A stretch of DNA of 64,000 bases from Chaenocephalus aceratus (GCA_023974075.1 JAMFTG010000307.1:62001-126000), one strand, 5' to 3'. Positions 43,501 through 54,733 are shown, counted from the stretch's first letter. Numbers and translations: made by a program. The notes: a model not told the origin generated them from the letters alone.

Positions 43501-43902
43501 TACACATTGCAATTTTGTCACGGTTTGACGGGTGTGCAACATTTGGTGAGTTTTCACATATGTTGCGGGGCTCAAAAGAGCGTTTTAAGAGTTCAAATAA
43601 TAATCAGAAGAATAATAAATAATCGGTCCAGTTTCAATCATGTTCGATTTAACATTGACGCGGATGGGACCCCCTCACTGTACGTAGGCCGTCTGTCTAC
43701 AACATGGCAGGACTTTTGCCCCTTTTTGACCCTGTTTTTAGTGTGTTTTGCATGGTTATCGCTCGCTTCGCGAGCGACTAAGATGATAGTTACGATCTCA
43801 ATTATGCGATTATGCGATTTGCATAATCAGCCTATCAGCCGCTGCGCGACCGATTTTTCCAATTTCAATAGGGTCTTCGCCGACCTAGGTCTCAGACCCT
43901 AA
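40568..43902 (+). mobile_element. Repeat-bearing element with palindromic head, 147-bp array and terminal hairpin
   Basis: The left end is AAGCTGCAAGCAGCGTTGAG (a short palindrome GCTGC-AA-GCAGC) followed by GGGTCTTCGACG. The right end is AGGGTCTTCGCCGACCTAGG...AGACCCT, a hairpin with stem AGGGTCT/AGACCCT at 43870-43902. Between them lie the tandem array (40.6-43.07 kb) and a unique tail containing 'aaaatggccgacttcctgtac'. A segment of about 215 bp at 43.64-43.86 kb, bounded by TTTCAAT repeats, appears inserted in the tail. There are no TIRs and no transposase. A terminal hairpin, dissimilar ends and an internal tandem array recall Helentron-associated (HINE-like) elements, but the class is not established. 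Confidence 0.6.
40600..43070 (+). repeat. Tandem array of about 17 monomers of about 147 bp with RFX X-box palindromes
   Basis: The landmark AGCTGTTGAGG falls at 40763, 40911, 41056, 41203, 41284 (short unit), 41429, 41577, 41723, 41870, 42017, 42164, 42311, 42459, 42605, 42745, 42878 and 43026, so the period is 145-148 bp in most units. A 14-bp X-box-like palindrome lies at 40720, 40867, 41014, 41159, 41385, 41532, 41679, 41826, 41973, 42120, 42267, 42414, 42561, 42708 and 42982. The forms are GTTGCCATGGCAAC, GTTGCCATGGAAAC and close variants. Open frames here are not conserved between units. Confidence 0.92.
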
Positions 43903-43995
43903 TAATAATCTTTATTTGTATAGCACCTTTCATACAACACGTGCAGTCCATAGTGCTTCACATAGACATTTCACAGAAAATCACACAGAACAATG
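43903..43995 (-). mobile_element. LINE 3' tail, very short
   Basis: 'aataataatctttatttgtatagcacctttcatac' and 'agtgcttcacatagacatttcacag' are the reverse complement of a LINE 3' end with an ATT-type tail. It abuts the terminal hairpin of the preceding element. Confidence 0.6.
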
Positions 43996-45489
43996 GTCCG
44001 TCCTTACTCAACATGTCACAATATTTGTCAGGCGTTTGAATTGGCAGGGGACTGTTTTTGTGTTACTGTGACTAGTGTTGCATGCGCCCACTTCCCAGCC
44101 CTGCCACCCCCCTGGTCTCTTTGTAAAAGGTGCAGTATGATTCAGACATGAAGACAGACAATCATCTCTCCTTTTTACAGGTGAGTGTCATTGTTTAAAA
44201 TGTTCTAGTAATGCCGGTTTTTGTTGTTAAACGAATATTCAAGACCTTGTTTGAAATGCTTACATCTATAAATGAGCTAGTCTGTAGTCACTGTGCTGCT
44301 CTTCATAGAATCAGATGAATAATCCTGTTAATGTGTGATATTTAATATGTGGCTTTTCCAACGTTATGATAACTTTATTTTTTAAATTAGACGTTTTTTG
44401 CAACTTCTTTCTTTGAATATCTTATAATAGATCCTAATCTGTATAACAACATCATTCTAATATTATATATTCACAAATAAAACTGAGATGTAGTCATCAA
44501 GAATGCATTTGAATCATAACCAAACTGTTAAATGGCTGTTAACTCTGTACAACATTTATCAGGGTATTTATAATATCACCTAGCATATGGGCAACATCAT
44601 CACACTGAATGTATTGTTTTATATAAGCTTGATTGCAAAATGTAAATGTACAAAAAGAGACGTACTAATCAATGTCTACTCTCGTGTTTTGGATGATAGC
44701 AGAGGCATTACACAAAAATAACACATACTTATAAAACTATGATTCTTGCAGACGTGATGTTTCTCGATTAGGTAAAATGATAAGAAGGACAAAGGGAAAA
44801 ATGGAGTGTGGGGCTGGGGGCTGTGAAGATGACTGCCGAAGTGTCCTTCGCCTCACTGAGGGGGGATTTGCAGAGTATTTGGCACTTTTTACCCACCAAC
44901 AGCCTTTATGACAAGAAGATATAGAGTAAAGTTGTACTAAAAGTAAGATTTACAAACCTGAACCTAGACATGGGTATCATTTCATGTTTAATTGTTTACT
45001 AAATTGTATACATAGTACACGCCAAACTAAAATCAAACTGTTCATTAAGCATTATTTTCCTAACACAGTCCCTGTGGTGTTCATTAGAATCTATTACAAG
45101 TTAGCTCGGACATCTGCTCCCTGCTCACTTTGCTTGCACTGAGAATTACACGCAATTCCGCTCATTACAGTCATATTCCTTCTGCTGTGTGATAATCTGT
45201 AATGAGCAATGCATGAATCCAGACCAGTACAACTTAATTGCCAGAAGAGTGAAACTTATTTGCTGGGAGCTGAAATTAAACTTTTATAAATATAACACAT
45301 GCAGGTTTCATTGTCCTCTTTGAGAAAGTGTGACTGTGGTTCCAATTCAACAGACCTGATAGCTCATGTGGATAATTCCTTATAACTTCCCTCTGTCAGA
45401 GCATTTCTTGTTTATGTAGACGCAGGCAAAAAGGGGAATACATATCGTTCTCCTCATTATATCAACATCTGGGAAGAAAATAACATCTG
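43996..45489. other. Intergenic sequence, no gene
   Basis: No coding or mobile sequence recognised. Confidence 0.45.
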
Positions 45490-45548
45490 TCTTTTTTTTT
45501 TTCTTTTTTTTTTATTGATTCAGGCATAATGAGTTTACATTTATACAG

Positions 45549-46796
45549 TCAATATTTTCCCCTTTTTGCCTGAGAGATCGAAGAAGAGAAAGAGGAGAGG
45601 AGAGCCTGATAGGTTAGGAGGTCGTCACGGTGTTTGGATTTCCACCATTTCCGCTCTGCTGCCCTAAGGACGGTTCTATTAGCACGCAGTGCGTCATTTA
45701 GCCAGGGAGCAGGAGGGGACTGACGAGCCTGCCGAGATGTGAGAGGACAGAGAGTCCAGAGAGGATGAGAGAGTAGAGAGGATGAGAGAGGACAGAGAGA
45801 GTCCATAGAGGATGAGAGAGGACAGAGAGAGTCCAGAGAGGAGGAGAGAGGAGAGAGGAGAGTTTCTGCAGCAGAGTTTGGAGGCAGGAGTTGGAACGAG
45901 TCGGAGGAAGGGAGGGCTGAGAGCACCGATGAGGCAAAGGTAGAGGGGGAGAGGGAACGGAGGTTACGGCGGACAAGTGCAGGATGCGAAGAGATTAGTT
46001 TGTTATGTTTGGAAAGGGGTAAAGAGAATGAAATGAAGACGTGATCGGAGGTGTGGAGCGGGTTTACAGAGAGGTTAGAAGTAGAGCAGTTCCTTGAGAA
46101 TATGAGATCAAGGACATTGCCAGCTTTATGAGTTGGTGGGGACGGAGACAGTGAGAAAGCAAAGGTGGTTAACAGAGATGTTAGTTTGTCTATCTTCCCT
46201 GTCTGGAGGTTGAAGTCTCCGAGAAGTACAGCGGGAGGGCCGATTTCAGGGATTTGTGAGAGGAGATTATCTAATTCCTCCAAGAAGTCCCCCAAGGCGC
46301 CTGGTGGACGGTAGAGAACAACAATGGTTAGTTGTATAGGATGGGTTACTGTGACGGCATGGAATTCAAAGGTGGAAGGAGTGAAGTTAGGTAGCTTGAA
46401 GAGGGAAAAGCTCCATTTGGGAGAGAGCAGGAGACCAGTGCCCCCTCCTCTGCCAGTGGGTCTGGGTGTATGGGAGAAGGAATATGCTGTGGAGAGAGCT
46501 GCTGGGGTGGATGTGTTGGATGGAGTAATCCAGGTCTCAGTGAGAGCAAGGAAACCCAGAGACTGCAGGGAGGTGTAGCCAGAGATGAAGTCAGCCTTAG
46601 GAACAGCTGACTGGCAGTTCCACAGGCCACCTGAAACTAGATGTTGGATCTCAGTGGAGCATGTGGGATAGACGAGAGCGGGCCGGTTATAGCGATTAGG
46701 AGATACACGGGGCCAGTGATAATTGCGAGAAGACACATGAACAGGAATGGAGAAAATACACATGATTATAGCATGAGGGGCTAGAAAGCTAAACAA
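45549..46796 (-). pseudogene. LINE endonuclease domain (L2/CR1-like), no reverse transcriptase
   Basis: The frame holds an APE-type endonuclease: FLALTETWI, GRGGGTGLLLSPKW, VVLYRPPG, LLGDFNLQ and LDLIFSRN..SNLSVNPLHTSDHVFI. The linker PAPWLNDALRANRTVLRAAERKWWKSK is typical of fish L2 or Rex1-like LINEs just before RT. A short tandem expansion around LSSSMDSLCPLSSS (45.77-45.87 kb) lies in the linker. The frame ends at 45549, where the L1 tail begins. It is probably an insertion of a LINE part into the L1 3' UTR, or a chimaera. No RT is present, so it is not autonomous. Confidence 0.75.
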
Positions 46797-46937
46797 AAGA
46801 AAAATAAGACACCAGCGATACTTAGCTCAACAATAATACAATAATACATGTACACATATACACATACACATACACATACATACATGTATATAAAGACAGA
46901 AATAAAAAACACACATTCATAGTCCCCCCCTTTCTTC
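46797..46937 (-). other. L1 3' UTR segment with (CA/TA)-rich repeat
   Basis: Lies between the L1 stop codon and the L2-like endonuclease. 'acacatacacatacacatacatacatgtata' near 46855-46890 is a small dinucleotide-rich stretch. Confidence 0.5.
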
Positions 46938-47024
46938 TTAATTTAACGTCTTAAGTTCAGCTATGTAGGCTAACACAGAGCCCCAGACAGATTCAAATAG
47001 TTTTGAGGAGCCCCTCAGGTTATA
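46938..47024 (-). pseudogene. C-terminus of the L1-like ORF2
   Basis: Minus strand reads YNLRGSSKLFESVWGSVLAYIAELKTLN then a stop. It completes the text LNLEKITY found across the MITE at 47848, so the two pieces were once contiguous. Confidence 0.75.
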
Positions 47025-47847
47025 TGTGACCCGCTCTATCGAAATCAGTCGGAAATCACAACGGATTTGCGTAAAAAACAATTTTAAAGAAACAAAGTCT
47101 TGGCTTTCAGAATATGAAACTTTTATTTCCAAAATCACACGATAAATACATTTTTGAAGCTTGTGAAGGGAAGATGACAGCTCTCCCTCGCACTCGGCTG
47201 TTCCACAGCGCAGCCCCCCCTCCCTCCGCTGACATTATGAATGTAAGCGTATAGTAATCATAGATAACACGGCAGCGTCCGTTACAGTTTGTTTTCATCT
47301 GATTTCAAATAAACAAAGTCTTGGCTTTCAGAATATTAAACTTCTTTCGGCAAATTCAGATGATAAATACAACGTTGAAGCTTCGGCATAATTACAAGCG
47401 GAGAACGGATTAACTTGACATCACAGCAGGCAGAACAACAGCCGGTGCTTCTCCTGAGGGTTTTCCCAGGGGAACAAACACAATACACACAAACGCAAAA
47501 TTACACAAACACACATACGTAAATACACACGTATACACACATACTCGCGAGCTTCCTCCAGACCAGTAATCCAAACGAAAATATCTTCCCTCCGTAGTAT
47601 TTTGATCATTTGCTAATAACCAATCAGATCGATGGATTCCAGAGAAGAGAAAACTTTGAAGGCCTTTTTCTCAAAATGATGACTCGGTGACAGTCATTAT
47701 ATAATGTGACATATTTCGCTTAATATTTGGAGTACAAAAACAATCATGATATCATTAGAAAGCTAGGAATCTACTCTTTCCAACAGTGTATACAACTCAA
47801 AATGTGTCTTCAGGTCAATGCGACTGATTTCGATAGAGCAGGTCACA
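47025..47847. mobile_element. MITE, 823 bp, TA target duplication
   Basis: Left end TGTGACCCGCTCTATCGAAA continues ATCAGTCG. The right end is the reverse complement of TGTGACCTGCTCTATCGAAATCAGTCG. TA lies on both sides (47023-47024, 47848-47849). Joining the flanks restores an L1 reading frame (ITY/NLRG), which independently fixes the ends. Inside, a segment of about 75 bp ('aaacaaagtcttggctttcagaatat...gataaatac') is duplicated (47089 and 47307). TA duplication suggests Tc1/mariner-type mobilisation, though TIR similarity was not checked. Confidence 0.9.
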
Positions 47848-48118
47848 TATGTAATCTTCTCCAAGTTCAGGTACATCATTAGATCTTTGAGCCATAGAGA
47901 TGCTTTAGGTGGTATCGAAGATTTCCATTCTAGGAGTATTCTTCTACGTTCTAAAATAGATGCAAAGGCTATACTGTCCTCAGTTCTCCTCCTACTCATT
48001 CGGTGGCCATGTAGTACTCCAAAAATGGCAGTTTCTGCACATGGTCTCAATACCATGTCCAAGGCCTGGTGTTTGCAAATGCTTGTCCAGTATCCTTGTA
48101 GGCAAGGACAATACCACT
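47848..48118 (-). pseudogene. L1-like ORF2, penultimate part
   Basis: Minus strand reads YCPCLQGYWTSICKHQALDMVLRPCAETAIFGVL and then SILERRRILLEWKSSIPPKASLWLKDLMMYLNLEKITY. This is the usual C-terminal end of L1 ORF2 (W...I..LEKI.Y). Confidence 0.75.
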
Positions 48119-49170
48119 GTCCGGCAGTGGCTCAGTCAGTAGGGGATTGGAATGGAAATGGGCTGAGGTCCAAGGACAGGAGAGAGCAGGCCTTAATAAT
48201 ATGTGACTCAGACATTATCTGCTTGCAAGAGACACATTGGGATGAAAGGTGTGTGGAGCATGTAATGAAAGAATGGATGGGAGAAATGTATGTAAATAAT
48301 GGGAGTGTGGGTGCTAGAGGGGTGGCAATATTAATTAAAACAGGGGTGGTCTTGTTGTTTTTTTTGGAAGGATGAAAGAGTTAATTGGTAGATGTTGGAA
48401 TGAATGGTATGTGAGAGAAATATAATGGAAGGAGCTGTGGCTGTTTGGTGTGATTGAGAAGAAGGATGAATGCAATGTGAATCTTTTAAATTATGTTCTG
48501 AGCCATGCAAGGCGTGCGGTTCAAATAAGGAGGAACATTGTCCATTTCGAGGGTAAAATGTCAGAGGTGTGGCATATAATGAAGAGGACAGTAAAAAGGG
48601 ACATTAACCTTGTGCTAATACATGTGGAAAAGGACATATTTTGCGAGGATTTTGTGGATGGCAGCAGGCTAGTTGAGATGGATGAGGAGGGAGCATTGTG
48701 CTTCAACTTTGAACGGAACAATTAAGGCACACTACCTTTAAGATAGTGGTATGAAATATTGAATGTGTATTATGAGCAATGCTTTATGTAGTGGTGATGA
48801 GATCTTAAATGTCTATTTTTGATAACAAAAAAAAAAATAAATAAAAAAAAGTACGGGATTGGACTGTGAGCCGTAGGGTTGCCGGTTCAAGTCCCCGACC
48901 AGACCTAAAAATTGAGTGTGGACTACTTGGAGAGGTCCCAGTTCACTTCCTGCCTTGCCGTGGTGCCCTTGAGCAAGGCACCGGACAACCCCTTCCCCCC
49001 TCACCCCCATTGCTCCCCGGGCGCTGTGCAATAGCTGCCCACTGCTCCTAGCACTAGACTCCTGGTACTAGGATGGGTTAAAAGTAGAGAACAAATGTCA
49101 CTGTGTGTGTGCTGTGTGCTCTGCATGTGTGACCATTAAAGAGGGGTTCATCCCTCCCAATATAAAAAAA
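48119..49170 (+). mobile_element. tRNA-derived SINE split by a LINE
   Basis: The 5' part (48119-48150) carries an A-box-like sequence (GTGGCTCAGTCAGTAGGGG). After a LINE insertion, the SINE continues from 48863 with a B box (GGTTCAAGTCC, 48884-48894). The body 'gcccttgagcaaggcaccg', 'tgctccccgggcgctgtgcaatagctgcccactgctcc' and an A-rich end near 49165 follow. It lies inside the L1-like LINE. Confidence 0.85.
48151..48850 (+). mobile_element. LINE copy with internal deletion, 12-bp TSD
   Basis: It is flanked by GTAGGGGATTGG (48139-48150) and GTACGGGATTGG (48851-48862), one mismatch in 12, and ends in an A-rich tail. The 5' part encodes endonuclease text (IICDSDIICLQETHWDERCVEHVMKEWMGEMYVNNGSVGARGVAILI). 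The 3' part encodes a typical ORF2 C-terminus (LLNYVLSHARRAVQIRRN). The reverse transcriptase between them is missing, with the join near 48.37 kb. It was therefore mobilised as a deleted copy or lost the middle later. Confidence 0.85.
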
Positions 49171-50667
49171 AACATATGATTTATGATTGCTGGTGACGTG
49201 TGACATCTGTTAGAGGTATCCGTGACATTGGGGTATATTTTGGAGGGTTTAGAGTTGGTGTAATAGATACGGTGGATAACTTTTAGTTAAGATTGAGCCT
49301 GGCACAGGACCTATTGTTCACTCTCGCTAATGCGCCTTCCCAGACCTCATCATCTATTGCTTGGACTAGTTCCTCTTCACAATCTTGTTTGATTTTACCA
49401 AGAGATGTTTCTGTGAGACGGGAGACGGAATTGTAAATTCTTGAAATCGAACCTTTTTCGGTCGTTAGAGTGTCCAGAATTGAATCAATTATTGATTCCG
49501 AAGGGATATTGGGGAAAGAAGGGTTATTTAGTTTAACCCAGTTAAGGACCTGGAAGTAGCTAAATAGATGAGAGCCTGGGAGGCTACATTTGTCAGAGAG
49601 TTGGCTAAAGCTGATAAGACCTAATCTCTGCCACCTAGAGAAGGCCCCATCAGTGTAAGGGGGGATAAAGAGATGGCTGTTGAGAATGGGTCTATGAATA
49701 GAGGATCCATGAAGTCCATGAGCCTTTCTAAATTGGGACCATATTCTTAGGGTGGAAACAACAATCGGGTTATTCGAATATTGAGTTGGCCGGCTGGGTA
49801 ATGTAGATCTAAGCAAAGCCAAGAGTGAGGTATTAGGACAGGATTTGGCTTCAAGCTCACACCAACTCAATGTTGGTTCCTTAGTCCATACAATTACTTT
49901 GTGGATATTGGCTGCCCAATAGTAGTGTCTTATATTTGGAGGCGCTAATCCTCCTGTAGATCTGTGCCTGGCAGACATTGAAAGAGGTACAGGAAGCAAG
50001 GGAGCACGTTCATTTTGATACAGTTTACCCTCCCAGCGATAGTTAAATGTAAATTATTCCTCCTTTCCAAATCAAATTTGAGCTTGTCAATTAGTGGTGG
50101 GACGTTGTTTTTGTAAAGGTCTGAGAGTTTCCCACTTATATTCACACCTAAGTACTTAAAATTACTCCTAGACATCTTAAAGGTGATGAGTCTATCGGGG
50201 ATCTGAAGGGCTAGGTCATTTACAGGGAAGCACTCACTCTTGGAAAAGTTTAGCTTGTACCCTGAAAAGGTTCCGAATCGAGTTAACAGATCTATTATCT
50301 GAGGAATGGTAGATATAGGGTTAGAAATGAACAATAGTAAACCGTCAGCGTATAACGAGAGTATGTGTTCTGAACCATATCTGGTAATTCCTTTTGTAAA
50401 GCTGGCAGATTTAAGCGCAATTGATAGGGGTTCGATCGCCATGGCGAATAGTAACAGGCTTAGAGGGCAACCCTGGCGAGTACCTCTACCTAGTGTAAAA
50501 TATTGAGAATTCATCCCGTTAGTAGTCACTGAAGCCTTGGGTGATGAGTATAACAATGCTATCCAGGACACAAATTTGGATCCGAGGCTGAACCTCTTAA
50601 GGACCTCAAATAGAAAGCCCCACTCCACCCTGTCGAACGCTTTCTCTGCATTCAATGAGACCAGCAC
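49171..50667 (-). pseudogene. L1-like ORF2: reverse transcriptase core to C-terminal region, frameshifted
   Basis: From 50667 downward the minus strand reads VVLVSLNAEKAFDRVEW (RT block with the first catalytic Asp region), LGRGTRQGCPLSLLLFAMAIEPL and ILSLYADGLLLF. The last is the catalytic FADD/YADD motif with the second Asp changed to Gly. Thumb text (KYLGVNISG) follows to 49.95 kb. A frame change at about 49.97 kb leads into SARHRSTGGLAPPNIRHYYWAANI and onward to 49283. The catalytic change and frame breaks show it is dead. Confidence 0.85.
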
Positions 50668-53228
50668 CACTCCCAACCCGTCACATGTTGACGGACGGTC
50701 AGGGCCCCTCCCCGTCAATCTATTACGGACAGGGTACCTCTTGAGAGTCAGTTTTCCATGGGCAGGTTGTCCCATAGACCTTCATAGACCTTCCATAGCA
50801 TTGATAATAGACGCTATGAGAACCCTCCCCGATGGTCGGTTGTTATTGTCAATATTAATATAATAATTATTTATTTTTTAATAGTCACACTCGATTTCGC
50901 CAATTTTCTTGTTGCCCCAGCTGGTCGACACCTCTTTTAGCAGAAACAAAGGCTACATTAATGTATTAAATCGATGTTAATCCATGTGTGTGGTTGTGGA
51001 ATTAATGGACGTGCCGTTGTCCGTTACAAACTCTTCAACTACAACCCTAATTATATTTAAAAACATTTTAGAAGGCCTCACTAAATACTTTAATGTAAAT
51101 TAAAATTTAAATGTGAAGGTATGTGTGTAATGTGGTGATTGACATTATTCACCCACGGATCTATGGGTTGGGGTATTGTTCCGCACAGACATTTTAGTTA
51201 ACCGGACTTCCTGTTGATGTGAAATCCGAAAATAAATAAATAAATAATAATACTTTATTCCGAGTTTGCTTGCTTTTCTCTTTGAAAGTCATCACATAAC
51301 GGCATTGTAATACACGGTTTGGCTGCATTACATTTTACATATCTGCCGTAGTTCTCTATTTATAGAGCCCTGCTGAGAAGACCTCTAGACAAACAGGAAA
51401 AACTGCCGCCGGAACTGAATATGTGACGTGGATCATAAATATATCAGCAATTAAACAAAATCTTCAATTTATCTTCACACAATAAGTCTCCTTGCAGTAT
51501 CAACACTAATTCGGCTGACTTTTATATTTGATCCAATCGGTATATTGGTATATTTACACCATAACGGTGCACAGCTGATAGAAAGGGACACCTGGTGGTT
51601 AAAGCACCTTATTGAAATGTATTATTTTTATTATTAGATATTAATAGGAGACACAGACAGACAAACTAATAATGCTTTATTTAAACATTAAAGAATACTT
51701 TAGGTTAAGGTCTTATTTTGATTAAGAAAAAAGCTTTGGGGGTATAAATATTAAGCCTGACCAAGTACTAATATATTGCTTTCCTGCAATGTTAAATACT
51801 GTATGTTTAAGCACTTATTTTAACTGATATTATAGGTATTATACTCTTATAAGATGTATGTAGATAGTATAAGAAATGTGCAGAATACAACAGTTTAATG
51901 GTGGAGGTACACACATATTGATAGATGTCTTGTAATGCACTGTTGAGGAACCTATGACCCAAGTTCTTCATCTCTGACCTTGTCAGGTATTGAATATTCA
52001 ATAAATAAAGAACACAGAATTATTAAATATAAAACACAGAATTTGTGTGATTATACTAAATGATTTACAAATAAACACTACTGAATATTTACAACTGTTA
52101 CACATGCTGAAGTAACGCAAACGTTTCCAATGTTTCCAACTTAGGATCAATAAAGTATATCTTATCTTAAGCTGATCGATGGCTACTGCCATATTTGCCT
52201 CTGAACCTTGACAAGTGCATGTTTCAGGCTCATCAATTAACAACAGGAGGGGTCACAGACATAAGACCAGCTGTTAAATAAAGCTCTTCTGACCTTAGCT
52301 GGCATGTGGTATATATTAATGCTGCCCATTATGGGCACAAGCAATTTTCACCCATTTATTAATGATATGTTTTAAATTTGAGTGTTTCCTATCCCCTAAA
52401 CCTCCAGGGATGTACACAGTTTAATACTGGCAACTTCTTATTATGGGAAATACGAAAACGTCTTTTAAAACTACAACTCCCAGTAGAGACGGGCCACAGA
52501 GCATGTTGCAAAACACACAATAGCCAGCTTGTGTAGTTCTGGGGAGGTGGTGGACCCGTTCAAATCCAGTTTTGGACAGTGTGCCGTGGTTCCATCCCAT
52601 TTGAAAGTGTTGTTCGACGCTCGGCGTAACCCTCGGCGCACACTCAAACATCCAATCACAGAGCTTGAGGACTATCATGGGGTTTGTCAAGCGAAGCGGA
52701 GAGGATACTTACTTCCGGGTTTAAAATTCTCTAAAGCAACTACTATGAGCTGCTCCGACCCTCGATCCTGACGGACTCCAACTTGTGTTTATCAATCAAA
52801 CAAATAAATAAACACAAGGATAATTGTGTGTTATTGTTGAGTAAATAACAGTGTGTGGTTTAGAAAAGAATACAAAATGAAAAAAACGATGAAACAATAC
52901 AGATTTCAGTATTCTGAGCCCCTACTCTCCCCATAACTGATGGCAACAAAAGTCCTACATTATTCAATTAAAATAAAGAAGTAAAAACAATAAGTGTGGC
53001 TTGATATTGAGTAAGAAAAAGGTTGATAAACGCTGTGAGAATGGATCTGCGGGTAGCATTCGCTCGCGATCTCAAGTCGTCGACTCTACAACATACATTT
53101 AGGGAGCTATATAGAAGCCTATGGGACGCCCTGCCGGTTGAAAACTGACTCTCAAGGGGTACCCTGTCCGTAATTCCGTGACGGGGAGGGGCCCTGACCG
53201 TCCGTCAATATGTGACGGGTTGGGAGTG
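50668..53228. mobile_element. Non-autonomous DNA element with long TIRs (about 130 bp), 2.56 kb
   Basis: The left end CACTCCCAACCCGTCACATG continues TTGACGGACGGTCAGGGCCC. The right end is its inverted copy with a few substitutions (53100-53228). The inverted similarity reaches inward through 'tacggacagggtacc', 'gagagtcagttttc' and 'gtcccatag'. It interrupts the L1 reverse transcriptase just before the AEKAF block. I see no matching TSD and no transposase, so the superfamily is open. Inside, 52469-52486 (AACTACAACTCCCAGTAG) resembles a ZNF143/SBS promoter site, with a CCAAT motif near 52651. Confidence 0.8.
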
Positions 53229-53869
53229 AGAACGTGTTGCCTTGGATGCAGGAGAGAGGAGGATGTTGAGAAGGCGACGGATGTTGGAGAAGGAGTATCA
53301 GCCTTTCATAAACCCAGTTTGGTCTAATGATATGATGTTTGGCGTGACTGATTCAAGGCGTATGGCTAGTATTTTAACTAGGATCTTACAGTCCACATTC
53401 AGAAGGGAGATGGGACGATAGGAGCTACATTCAGAATTGTCCTTGCCTGGTTTAAATAATACGATTACTTCCGTCTCAGGGAGAGTTTGTGGCAACGCTC
53501 CCCGGTCCAGAGAGTCCTAGAACATTCTCAAAAGAAGGGGGGTACATTTATCTATACATTTTTTATAAAACTCAATTGGATAGCCGCCTGGGCCCGGGGC
53601 CTTGCCACTCTGGATCAGCCTGATCGAGTCAGCTATTTCACTGGGCTTTAGAGGTTGATCCAACTCACCCTCCTGAGCAGGTGTTATGGACGGAAATTCC
53701 AGATCATCCAAGAATTTAGTTCTGTCCGCATTATCGACAGGGGCTTGTGAGGCATATAGTCCAGAGTAAAAGGTTTTAAAGGTGTCGTTGATAACAGATG
53801 GGATTGCTGTGAGTTCACGAGTAGGGGTTCGTAGTTGTTTAATTTGTTGGGAAGCCGACAGGCTCTTAA
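53229..53869 (-). pseudogene. L1-like ORF2: N-terminal part of reverse transcriptase, frameshifted
   Basis: Minus strand reads FKTFYSGLYASQAP, DDLEFPSITPAQEGELDQPLKPSEIADSIRLIQSGKAPGPGGYPIEFYK, then TEVIVLFKPGKDNSECSSYRPISLLNVDCKILVKILAIRLE and SLDQTGFMKGR. These are RT blocks 0 to 2a of L1-type LINEs, in order, with frame changes and a stop near 53.52 kb. Confidence 0.85.
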
Positions 53870-54733
53870 TGTGCTAGTTCTGTTTCCAATATTTAACACA
53901 CTGTCCACTCTATCCTCATTTTCGTTGTTATCACTCATTTTGCATGTTCCAATATGCACACAACAGTATTCACTAATGTCAATCTTGTCTCTGACATGGT
54001 GCCTGATCAGTGATCACAGCTGGGCACGTTACAAACAATTCCGGAAATCCAAACCTTCGCCGATATCGGCATAACCAGCACGCACAAAACAGGCCAAATA
54101 ACAGTCCCCAATGGACTAACGGCAGCACTTCCAAACTGTATTCCAAAATAAAAAATACACAGAATGAAGCAATTGTGCCTACCGCCTCAACTGGCTGTGA
54201 TGTGCTCCATGTCAATCAGTTTCCGCCTGCGGCCACGGTGAATTGTGGCTTTTCCTTTCCACTTGCCGAGGGGGAAACTGTCTCAGTGTTCCAACTCCGT
54301 GATCCCGATCGTCCTGGCTTCGTCTGCTTAGGATCCGTTCCATTCCGTCGCGTCTTCGGTGCGGCGATCCGTTTCTGTTGACTAATTGTAGCGGCAATAG
54401 CTCCCTATGAGTTAGCTGCTGAGAGGCTAAAAAGTGCTCTTTGCTGTGACGCGTTCCATGTAAGAGTCCGTAGTCATTTGTAGTCCATGGTGTTTAATAA
54501 AGACGAAAACAAACAATATACAACTCCAGACCTGACGGTGAAAAGGAGCAAATTCACCCTCTTCCTACATCATATCCTCCCAACCGGCATCCAACAGGTG
54601 ACTAAATACCAATAAACCACACCCACGTGACCATTGCCGGAAGTGATAAACAATAAGAATTAAACGCAAACAGAAATACAAGATAATAATACAAATAATA
54701 AGTAAGGCAAAAACAAGCATTTTGGCTCCGACA
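53870..54733 (-). mobile_element. Fragment of an LTR retrotransposon: LTR, leader and start of gag
   Basis: On the minus strand an LTR (54733 to 54387, 347 bp) begins TGTCGGAGCC and ends GCCGCTACA, with ATTAAA before its end. A leader of about 440 bp follows, then an ATG at 53941 (MSDNNENEDRVDSVLNIGN), a plausible gag start. It breaks off at about 53870, where L1 text resumes. No 3' LTR is present at that junction, so the element is truncated by deletion. Confidence 0.55.

Noticed and set aside
44140..44180. A possible first exon with a donor (ACAG|GTGAGTG) belonging to the amine receptor
   Set aside because: More than 12 kb away with many insertions between; nothing links it to the receptor.
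48840..48910. A tRNA gene around the second B box
   Set aside because: It is the head of a SINE whose A box lies on the other side of a LINE insertion.
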